Assembly (NCBI GenBank): GCA_014773175.1
Contig: VXCM01005074.1
Location: 38,621-102,620 of the forward strand
Reading direction: 5' to 3'
From: Lucifuga dentata
Taxonomy: Eukaryota; Chordata; Actinopteri; Ophidiiformes; Bythitidae
DNA: 64,000 nt
A program made the translations under genes and the position numbers. Of this stretch, positions 11,301 to 23,079 are shown piece by piece. The stretch's first letter is position 1; every line of letters begins with the position of its first letter. The notes beneath the pieces are model-generated. The model searched no databases, had not been told where the DNA came from, and worked only from the letters and a program-made list of their open reading frames with translations.

Positions 11301-14300
11301 GGCAGTGCTGCTTGCTGTCTGTGTATTGAGCTTTTATTTCTCACATTTCCAGTTGATTGACCTGTTTGCCAACAACATTTCACCATTAGGGGTGAAATGG
11401 AAAGGTTTCTGAATAACTACCTCTTTTTTTTTTTTCTTCTCCTGAAATTGAAACTTGCTGCTCTGTTCTAATGTGTCGGCCTGATGTTGGCTTATTTGCT
11501 GCCCTCTGCTGAGTCTGGCCTCACATTCCTGCTGCATCTCATGTTTTGTGATCAGTTTAGCAACTAACATCATGTCACTTATGACTGAAATTTTTTCTGA
11601 TGTTACGCGGTCAGTAATGGCACATAATAATAAATCAGCTCATAAAAATCTGTTATTATCCGCCACATTTAGCGGCATCATGTCCACTCATCAATCACAC
11701 AGCACATCCCTGAATGAGTTCCTGGTCTCACTAGATGCTCGTCAGCTTGCGTTGCAGTGGCTGCATGTTGGCTTTTTGTTGTTCACAGATGGTGTTGTAA
11801 GATGGTATTATGTAAGCAGCATCTTTTCCAGAGCTGTAATGTTCTTATGCTGGTGTTTAAACCACTTGATTTTACATTTCCTACTTCTTTGCTGTGTTTA
11901 AGTCTAAATGGAAGGCAGAGGGCAACTTGCACCCTCATGCATAGGAAATTATCTTTAAAGGACTATACCACCTAATTTTGCATGTTTGAGTCTAATATAT
12001 TGAATTTTCACACACAAAACGTTACTGACAATCATTTCCCAAAGCATAATACTGGAACAGTGAGTAAAAAAAAAATTTCTACCTTCCAGACCGCCATTGG
12101 TTTCACTTCATTCTGATACGCAATTAAAATCAACTTGTTGATACTTAGAACATTCTCAGGATGGGTAATCCATCATCGCGAACAAGACGTGTTCAGCTTT
12201 TTTAGAAGTTACACAATTTTAGCATTTAAGCGCAATAAAAAGTGCAGAATGAATATATGTCTCCACCGGGGAATATAGTCCCAAAAGAAGACTTGCGTTT
12301 ATCAAAAAATTTTAGCGGCCCTGACATCATAATTTTGCGTAACTACTAGCAGGCGAAACATTGATTTTTAAGGTGGGTGTATTGCTTGAATATCTGATCT
12401 TGAAAGATTAAGAGATTTTGCAAAATATCAGGAAAGCTGAAATACATTTTTATCATTTGGAAAATGATTGTCAGTCACCTTATGTGTATGAAAATTGAAC
12501 ATAAAAAATGGCTGCTATGGTCCTTTAAAGAAGAACGCTAGAAATAACCAAAATTGTTTAGTTTCACAATAATATTCTTGATCAGCTTGCTTCTTAACAG
12601 CAATTAAGTGATAATCCGTTAATTGTTAACATCTCTGAACTTGTGCTGCGTTCGACAGAACTCATATTTTTCTGACTTCTTGCTTGGAAAAATGCATTAG
12701 AATGGCACTTGAAGTCAGAGCTCAGACTGGGAAACTCAGACAAAATTATCTACCCTGACTTTCTGAGTATGATGTCACTCAACATGGCAGCGCCCGTGGA
12801 AACGAGCTTTGTGAATGGAAATGATCAGCTAACAGGCGAATAAAGTATTTTTTTCTTGCGTGAAAGTGAAAGAAAAAGGTCAGAATAAATCGTTAAGTTG
12901 GCTATCTGTTTTTGTATAATAACAGTTTGCCATTGATACGTAAGTGTAAATAATTTTGTAATATTACTTCTCTGCACAAAATTTAATATCCACAGTGATT
13001 AACAGCATTGTAAAACAACACAACCAAACATTCCTGTAGTCTAACTTTACTTAAGTTCGCATTTATTACTAAGTTTAATTAATTTTACAGTATTTATTGG
13101 TGTTCAGCTGTTTTTTTGATTACATTTGGCTGGAATGGTTTGANAATTAATTTTACAGTATTTATTGGTGTTCAGCTGTTTTTTTGATTACATTTGGCTG
13201 GAATGGTTTGAGGTTGGAAGTTGGAACTTCCAACTTGGAAAAATTCAATTTCCGAGGTCTGTCAAGCGCAGCATCACTCCTACGCTTTGCAAAACATCCT
13301 GAGTCATGAAGGTGATGAACAAATGTCTGACTCACTGTTATGAGATTACATTGAGATTCAGTTGAAAAAGGACAGAATGGTGTTTCTGTGGAATCTGTCT
13401 TGTGTGTCTTGTACATTTCTGCTGCCTTTTCCAGGATAATTCACTAATGTCCATAATCAAGGAGGTGGGCCTTCCCAAGCGGCCCCCTCAGGTTAGGAGC
13501 GATGAAGGGCGGGATTTGTCAGAGAGAGTCCCGCCCCCACGATCGTCTTCTCCCGTTATTGGCTCCCCTCCAGTGAGGGCGGTGCCTATTGGGACTCCAC
13601 CCAAACAGCCAATGAGCCACGCCCTTAATCATCAGGTGAATAATAAAAACAGTGCGCTTAATTCTTAATTTTATTGCTGAAATCTTTCTTCTGTTTTTTT
13701 TTTCCTCCTTTTTTTTATTTCTTCTGATTTTAATTTTTACTGAGCGAGAAAATATTTTACTGCTTACATTCAAAAGTGCAGTTTGAAGCTTTCAGTGGGG
13801 TAATCAGTTATAATAACCAAAGAAATGGACTTAATATAACGAATAGTGATCTGTTACAAAATTTGATCCCTGATTCCAATTCTGCAGATTGGCTCAGGAC
13901 ACCCCAGCAATAATGTAGTTAATATTATTAGTTTAGGTTTTTGGGTTCTTTTTTTTTTTAACCTAAATGTGTGATTTTGTTATGTTTGATTGAGTGGACC
14001 CCAGGAAGAATAGTTGTTGCGGAGGCATCAACTAAAATAAAATAAATAAACGATATGGGTGCCATGCTGCTCTATGCAAGCCCCACCAACCTTTCTAGAA
14101 ACACACCCACACACCCCTGTATCAGCATAGGTTTCCACTTTGCCACACATTGTTTATTCACTATCATAGTGTCTTATGACAGTCATATCTGCCACAGTGT
14201 GTCTGAGTCTCATTTAGTTTTTTATCTGTCATGCTGTGATTTAACTTAACAGGTAGTTAGTGTTCTTTCTGATAACTTCCCCATTCTATGTGTGTATATC

Positions 14301-17300
14301 CCTGTGTGTGTGTGTGTATGTGTATTTATGTGTGTAGATCCACCATCCCACGGCAGTTCATGTGAGAGCCCCAGTCCAGCACAGATACCCTCCTCCTTTC
14401 CCCGAGCGTCTCTCACCCAACACTCTCCTCAATATCGCTGTGAGTTTTTCTCTTGCTACCTTTTCCTCTTCAGCATCCTCATCTCACCCTTACTCTCACC
14501 TCACCTCACCTGAGCTCTGCTGCTTTACCTGCACATCAGGTCAAACAAAATTCTAAGAGTTCCTTCACCACAACAGCTTTAATCATAGTGACATCAGCTA
14601 ATCACTGCAGCTGTGATTTTATCTGTGTAAATGAATGAGAATAAAATCAAACACAAACCGAATCAAAGAGTCAACATTGTACTTTCCAAAGCAGAGGCTG
14701 CAACCTTCATTTAAACTTTATGTGTGTGTTTTGGAAGGAAACCAAAGCGCAGCACTTGCAGCTTGAGTTCCTTTTTCGGATATCAACATTTATTGCAAGT
14801 ACATCCTTAAGAAAACCTTCGCCAGCTTTTTCTGCTGAGGCGATGTGCAAAATATTTCCAATATGGAGCGTGTTGGAAAGAAAGCACTTAAAACACTTTG
14901 TGCAGATGAGCTGATCATCAGCTGTGAAGACAGGCGGGATATGATTTGCTGGCAGAAGTCTTGGTATTTAGACTTGGAGTGTAGTTAGTAGAAACTACTC
15001 ATTATTTAATTAGAAAAGCCACATTTTCCTATTTGTCCTATGTGGCTCAACCCGAGGCTGAGACCCTGCTAATGGTCTCTTGGCAGTTTTATTTCGTGAT
15101 GATTTTCCTGTTTGTCTGGTTTGATGTTGTTTTGGGATTCATAGTCTCTCTGTCTGTACGTTGTTCAGAATTCTCCGCTGTGTCGTGGTCCCTTCCCTCC
15201 CGGAGTTAATCCGGTTCTGTCTCAGATCCAGCGGGCTCAGCTTCTCAACTCGCAGGTTTGTTTTGTAAAGCTAAAAGAAATATAGACACACTCAGTGTCT
15301 TTTTTTCAGTTTGGTAAACTGCACAATCTAACATTAGACCAATAGTTGTGTTATTAGAATTCAGCCTCTTTTAACGTTTCCCTCTGGTGGTTAGAATTTG
15401 TAGCATTACTGTTAGCTTAGCTGTTATTAGCCTGGAAAAAGTTCTCAGGTCTTCACGTCTAAACGTTGTTTAGGATGATAAATCTTGAAATAAATGTCAC
15501 TTTGGTGGAAAGTAAATGGAAAAACTTTAATATTTCTTCAAACATTGAAGCATGGTGTGTTGTGTAGCAGACGGTAAAAATAATACTTAATTGTATTAAG
15601 AAAAAATTGATTGTTACACAAATGGAAGTTTGAGTTGTGAAATCAGAAATATTCCTTTGATGCATTTTGAGAAAAATCCTCAATTCTTTCTGCATCTCTC
15701 CTGTTTCCAGGTGGCAGGATTTCCTCGTGGTCCAGCTCCTCCCTTGTTAGCGGGCAGTGGTGGTTTTAGGCCATTTTTCGGAGGCCCCCCTCCCCCACAT
15801 GGCCATCGGATGGGCCCGCCACCTCCTCATGGACCCCTAAACCACACGCCGCCTGTGCGGCACAACACCACCCACCTCCACCCGCAGCACCGCCGCATGC
15901 TCACCCAGCGCATGCAGAGCCGAGGAGGGTAAGTGTGTGTGTGCGTGCATGCGTGCGTGCCTAAAAGCATCTCACACATTTTAGCAGTTAGGCTGAAATA
16001 TAGAATCAGAAAGATCAATCATAGAGAAATCTGCTGTAACCTGACATACATCTCTCTGTCCGTTTCTGTCTGACAGGGATCGTGGCAGGACTGGGGGAGA
16101 CCGGCGCAGCAGAGACCCCTACAGTAACCTGATGACCCAGAAAGAGAAGGAATGGGTGACGAAGATCCAGATGATGCAGCTTCAGAGCACTGACCCATAC
16201 CTGGATGACTACTACTATCAGGTTGCTGTTTGTTTCACTTCTTAACTAGCCGTTTTTCTTCCATTGTGACTTTCCATGTAAATGATGATGTAGAGTGAGT
16301 CAAGCTTTCATACAAAAAAAAAGGTAGTGAACACAACAGTGGGACACCTGTGGCAGATCAGGAGCAAACAGCAGGCATTTTTCTGTTATTTGGCAGTGAA
16401 AGGAGCTAATTCTGAAACAATTCACAGAACAAATGTGTCATGTAATCTGCATTTATCTGTGTTACTGTGTCAGATCCTGTTGATTTCTCAGAGAGAGGTG
16501 CTGTTCTCTCATGCTGCTTTGTGTTATGTGCATCACATTAAAGTGTCAGGTTTTCCCTTAAAGGACTTACCAGCCATTTTGTGTGTTTGAGCCTAATATT
16601 TTCAATTTTCATACATGTTATGTTACTGACAATCATTTCCCAAAGCATACTACTGGAATGGTGAATTAAAAATGTTTTTCCTACCTTCCAGACCTCCATT
16701 GGTTTCAGTTATTCTGGTACACTATTAAAATCAACTTGCTGATACTTGAAATGTTCTTGGGATAGGTAATCCATCATCATGAACAAGACGTGTATTCAGG
16801 TTTTTTTTTAGAAGTTATGTAATTTTAGCATTTAAGCTCAACGGAAAAGCACAGAGTGAATGTATGTCTCCACCGGGGAATAAAGTCCCAAAAGAAGACC
16901 TGTATTTATTGAAAAATTTAAATGACCGTGACTTCATAAGGCTGCATAACTCTTAGCAGGTGAAACATTGATTTTTAAGGTGGGTGTATCGCTTGAATAT
17001 TTGATTTTGAAAGATTAAGAGATTTTGCAAAATATCAAGAAAGCTGAAATTTTTTTGAAAGTTTTATTCTTTGGGAAATGGTTATCAGTAACTGAACATG
17101 TATGAAAATGTAAGATATTAGGCTCAAACATACATGATTGCCAGTATGGTCCTTTAAAGCAAATGCAGATAGTTTAGTCATTTGGTTTTGTGGCTTTGGG
17201 GGTAAATAAAGGCTCCATGTCCTCACTGTGTCAGAACTACTATGAGAAGATGGAAAAACGTCAAGAGAGAGAGCGAGACAGCAGCAAGAAGGAACACACC

Positions 17301-20300
17301 ACCAAACTCATCACTCCACAGGTCGCCAAGGTTGAACACACCTACAGACCAGGTAAATACACACACACACACACACACACAAAACATCAGCAGCGGGGAC
17401 TGATCACACTGGATATTGGAGACATCTCTGAAAAGTCAACACGTTTTGTCTTTGCCCTCAGTTCAGTTTGCAGGCTCTCTGGGTAAACTGACCGTCTCTA
17501 GTGTCAACAATCCACGCAAGATGATCGACGCCGTGGTGACAACGCGCACAGATGATGAGGTCTGTTTTCATTACTTCTCTTTTCTGTTTTCCTGGTCACA
17601 ATTTTTCTGGTCTTTGGAAAACGCTCTGTTTGGCTAATTTAAAAAAAATAAACAGATTTTTAAAAAAAAACGCTCAACAATAGAGTAGCAGATTAGTGGC
17701 TATTTGGAGCTGTCAGGGATCTTTAAGTAATGTTCCTCCTCCTTCCTGATTACAGATAAATTTTGAATCCGCTGAGCAGCTTTTAGTTCTACATTGAGTT
17801 CTACATTCTGAGTGTTGATGAAGCTCTGATTTGCCGCTAACTGGAGTTTTGTCCATGTTAAAATCCGAAGCTGGAACTGGAGCTTGTGCTGCTGCCTCCA
17901 AATAGCTAAAATGTTTAAAACTGAAGGAATGTTTGTGCTACTTGTGCTGTTATTTTTGGTTGTCTTTGAAATGATTGATTTTCTGTCTTTTTCCACATTC
18001 TTCTGTTCTGTTTTGGATGTTTCTTTTTAATTGAATCTTCCTGCAGCTGTTTGTGAATCTGTGCTAAATAAAGTCTTCTTACTCATCAGTAAACTTAGAT
18101 GTTTTTGGTGAGTTTATCCAGTCTGCTTGCTCATGTTCTGTAACTGTGGTATGATTATCTGCAGGAGAAGAGAGAGAAGCAGGTTTGGAATAAGAGAAGA
18201 CAGATTCTCTACACAGTGGAAAAGGTGAGAACATAAAAAAAAACATGTCGCTAACACACTTTATTCTAAACGTTTAATCCAAGCTGCAAAAGATAAGGAA
18301 AACTAATCACAATCTCACCTTTCTCTTCCCTGTTTGTTTCCCCTTCCTGCCTCCTTTCTCCCACTTTCCTCTCTCTCCTCCCTCTGTCCTCCAGATGTAC
18401 AGCTTGCTGTTGGAGGTTCAGGACTTTGAGAAACGTTTTGTTCATACACCAGAGGAGGACAGAGAGGCTTTGCTGGAGCAGCACAAAGCCAACACCACCC
18501 AGCTCTACAACTCTCTACGCGAGAAAGAGTGGGAGGACAGGTAAGAGGAGGAATGGAAAAAAAAAAATACACTCTACAGGCCAGAAGTTTGAGGCCACCT
18601 CCAGATTTAACAAAAAAATAATCTTTAATACACTGTTTGGTTTACAATTTATTGCACAGGAAATGCAAAAAATATATAAAATAAATATGACTAATTAGTT
18701 TTCAAGAAGAATTTGTCAACATAAAAGCACTTTAAGTCATTTCAGGCTCAGACTTTNTAGTTTTCAAGAAGAATTTGTCAACATAAAAGCACTTTAAGTC
18801 ATTTCAGGCTCAGACTTTGGTTTCATCAAAGTAACCCCCTCTGGGCAAAGTCATAATTCTCAAAACGTTTTGCTTCTCTTTTGAATGGATGTAATTTTGG
18901 CATAATTTTGATGAACGTTTTGGATCGTTGTCCTNTTTGCTTCTCTTTTGAATGGATGTAATTTTGGCATAATTTTGATGAACGTTTTGGATCGTTGTCC
19001 TGTTGAAGAATGAAATTTTGAGTAATAGTTTGTAAACCGGATGGAATCACGTGTCTTTGAAGGATGAAATGGTAATTCTCTTTCTTCATAATTCCTTTAA
19101 CTTGGACCAAGTCTCCAGATCTCTCTACCCCAAAACACACCCACAGCATTACTGAACAGCAGAGCAATAGCATGACCAGACTGTATAGCAAGTTAAACAC
19201 AAAGTGATCTGGGAGAAGGCAGACAGTAGCTATTGTGCAGAATGTTAACAGCAGGGAGTTGGAATGCAACTGGAGTACCAGTGCACTAATACAGACTGGG
19301 CATGCCTTCATTAAAAATCATGCAAACATGGTGGCTACATAATGTGCTCTTGTTGACAAATTCTTTTTGAAAACTAATTAGTTACATTTATTTTATTTAT
19401 TTTTGTCATTTCCTGTGCAATAAATTGTAAAACAAACAGTGTACTGATGATTTTTTCTTTTAATCTGAGGTGGCCTCAAACGTCTGGTCTGTATATACAG
19501 CGGGGTCCAAAAGTCTGAGACACTGAAAATCTGTGATGTTTTCTGTGTAAATCTGGAAATAAGCAGAAAGTCTGACATCACAAGGAGCTCTTTGGAACAT
19601 TGTCAGATCATGCTGGGATAACTTGGCTCATCAGGTTTTGCATAAACTTGAGGAGTCCATGCCAGCTCATGTGCATTACGGCAAAAGGGGGACATAATAA
19701 ATATTAAGATATTCTCAAATTCATGTACATTTTTCAAAGCTTCAACTTTTCGCTCAAATTGTTAAGATGATATCTTTTGTAATGAAAAATCTTGTATTAA
19801 ATTCAAAAAGAATGCAGAGTAGAAGCATTTTCACAGTGGTCTCAGACTTTTTAGACCCCACTGTACATCCTCCATTTCTTGAAGGAGCGGGATCATCGTA
19901 TTAAATGCTTATGTCGTTCAAATGTGGATAAAATAGAGGAATGTTGCATTTCATTGTGTACGAGTCAGAACAGGCGAGTAAATACTGATCTGTGTGTTTA
20001 GATCTCAGTCGCTTTGGCAGATATCGACACATTTTTGCTTTATTCCCATGTTTGCATCCCAAAAACTTATCTGAGAATATCTGACTCCATGTGCGTTTTT
20101 TTTAACTGTTCACTTCTTTAAAACACATAATATCTGATCTGTGCAACAGGTGAACAATAGATCCCAGATCTTGAGATTCTGTTCCTGAAAAGAAAAAACA
20201 GTGAGATGATTTAATGGCCATTAATGTTAATTTTTAACATTCAGCAGCTTAAAAAGTTTCTTTAATTATTTGGAAAATTGATGAATAAAACTAATGAAAA

Positions 20301-20547
20301 TGATCATTACTACACATTGTGTACATGCCTGCTGACTTCTCTTCCTCTGTGTGTGTGTGTTCAGAGTGAGTGATGAGCAGTGTGTGATGATCATGTCGGT
20401 GAGGAAGGGCAAGCGGCTCATCACCAGGCTCCTCCCCCTCCTGCCCCCAACACACGCCGCTGCTGTTGTTATGGCAATTGCCCGCAACCTTCCTGCCTTA
20501 GCCAAGAAAGATAAGCAGGACCAGGTAGGATCACAGGATTGCTATAT

Positions 20548-20586
<39 letters not shown>

Positions 20587-23044
20587 GCTGTTCATTAGTA
20601 ATTTTAACTGATTTCCATCTTGCAAACACAATTTGGCGGCAATCTAATAGATGCAGTGTTGCTATGGATATTTTTATCCATAGCAACGCTGTTTCCCCTG
20701 CTCCCCTTCCTCTGTCTCCCCTTCTCATCTTTTTTGTTCTGCTCCTCCTCCTCCTCTTCCCGCTCTTCCTTTTCCTTTTTTTTCTCCTTCCTCCTCATCT
20801 TCCTCCTCTCCCATAACATAACTTTTGCTGCTCTTCCTTTTCTTTGTTCTCTTCTGCCACCACATCCTCCTCTTCTCTTCTTTCTCCTCCTGTTGATGGA
20901 TTGGAGCTGAATTAATTTCTGAGGTTTTTAATAATGGAATACAGAAAATAATCTTAATGTGAAGACTTTTTTTTTAAATGAGAGCTTGGGAACATTAAGC
21001 TCTTGAGGCTCAGAGTTTGTACTCGTGCTCAGACACACCTGTGGACATCAGGTGTTTTAGTCTTAATGTCTGATGGTTTTTTCATTGGAGTTTTTGACAA
21101 ACCTGTCGGCATGATTCATTGTTTCAGCAGCATTTGACTTTAAAAGTTGTGATTTGTGATTATTTTTGCTGCAGTCAATTCAGATTCCTGATGGATGATG
21201 CTAAGCTTCCATATCTGATCTGTCGTTCCATGTCTGGTCTACCTGTTCCGTGTCTGATCTGTCAGTTCCGTGTCTATTTGAACACAGACATTCATCCTCT
21301 TTCGTCTGATTTCTTCTTCAGGTGCTTTGCTGGTTGGTGGAGCCAGTTGCTGCAGTGATCCAATCACTGTCAAGCTCCGCCCTCACAGATTTGCTGCAGG
21401 AGCTTCAGAGCAACGAGGGCCAACTGGCCACAGTACTTCACAACAAGGTACACACACACACACACACAAAAACACACACCTAAATCTTGCAGACTGAAAT
21501 AAAATGCATACTAACTAGTAAACTTTAAAACCAAACAGACAATTGAGACATTTGTATCTGGCCTCTAAGCTGTAAAATGATTTATCTTCACTATATCTGC
21601 TGCTACTTGCCATCTGCATTTATCTTTCAATTTTAACTTTTAAACAAAAATTTAGTATTTAAAAGTAGTAAATACACACACACACACACACATTACACCC
21701 CCCTCTCTCTCTCTCTGTGTAGTTCGGTGTGACATTGCTGTATCTGATCCTGAGTGAAGGAGAGAGAATGCAGAGCTCCGACCCAAACTGTCAACTCATG
21801 GACGACAATCGATGGTAAGCCGGTGTGTGTGTCTGTGTGTGTGTGTGGCACACGAAGTTAGTTTGCATCCTGGCAGAAGCAGCACAGTTTCAGTTTGTGA
21901 TCTGGATATATATGTTTGAATAATTCTGTACTATTATTACACTATAATATCATTCTAGTTTGATGCTGCTGACTCTTGATTACTGACAATGAAAAGCAAC
22001 ATTTTCCATTTATTTGGAATGGTCTAAAGAAGGAGTAAATTTGTAAGAAATAAAAAAAAATATGAAAAATACTGTAAATTATAATTAAAAAAAGTGCTGT
22101 TGCATAACTTTACCAAAGTATACATTTTCATGTTTACTGTTTATACCATTTTTTTTTTTAACTAAGATTTATTTTTCTTCTTTATTACCATGGTAGCTTA
22201 ATGGGATTATAACTAGGATATAAACTGAACAATGAAAAATAATCTAATTAAGTAATTAATAATCAGATTAAGCACTGAATCATGTTTTACTCTGTATTTC
22301 ACTTTGCTCGTTCTATTTACTGTAAGCTGTCCTCACCACTAGAGGGCGCTGTTTCCTGTAAACTGAGTAGAACCGGCAGCATTTGCATGTGTGAGGACAA
22401 GAAAATCACTTTTAAACTGATCTGCTTTTATGAAATCAAAAAAAAAAAAAAAAAANAAAAAAAAAAAAAAAAAGAGAGCCTGATTTCTATAGGGCTGAAA
22501 TTCCTTCCTGATCCAAAACAATAATTACTCTTCTTCTCCTCTCACGTTTCTCTCCCTCTTTTACTCTCTTTCCTGTTTTCATCATTCTTTTTTGCATATC
22601 GCCATCTAATTCTCTCTCTTGTCCTCCTCTCCACCTCTGTGGTTCCTTTTTATCCACTATTCCTCTCCTCCTTGCCCTCTCTCCTCCTCTTCTCTCATTA
22701 TCCTTCTTGTTCTCCTCTTCCTCCCTCCCCTCTATTGATTTTCCTGTTCTCTTCCTCTCTGCTGCTCTTCCACCTCTTCCTTGTCCTCTTCCCCCACCAC
22801 GTCTTCCTCTTCCCTTCCCTTCATCCTTCTCCTGCTTCCTCACCTCCTCTTCTCCTGTCCCTCCTCTTCCTCCATGTGCAGGACTGAGCTGGTGTTTTCG
22901 GTGACGAGGGAGCTTCTGAATATTCCCTCCTCCTCTCTCTCTCCTCCTCTCTTCACTCCCCCAAACTTGCTTTCCCTTTTCTCACGTTATGTCGACCGGC
23001 AGAGGCTGGAGCTGTTACAGGACAAGCTACAGTGAGTGACACCA

Positions 23045-23079
<35 letters not shown>

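Larger units (their letters stand above)
11053..13434. other. patl1 intron 6
   Basis: 2.4 kb largely made of two insertions: MITE copy 2 (11955-12528) and a TIR element at 12645-13273. Between exon 6 and the MITE I see no coding or RNA feature; a one-mismatch CTCF-like motif lies at 11499-11512 (minus). Confidence 0.7.
18541..20364. other. patl1 intron 15
   Basis: 1.8 kb containing two abutting Tc1-type relics (18575-19493 and 19496-19865). The rest (19866-20364) shows no feature. Confidence 0.7.

Noticed and set aside
22487..22843. 118-codon Arg/Glu/Gly-rich minus ORF
   Set aside because: Complement of the CT-rich tract in patl1 intron 18; low-complexity artefact.
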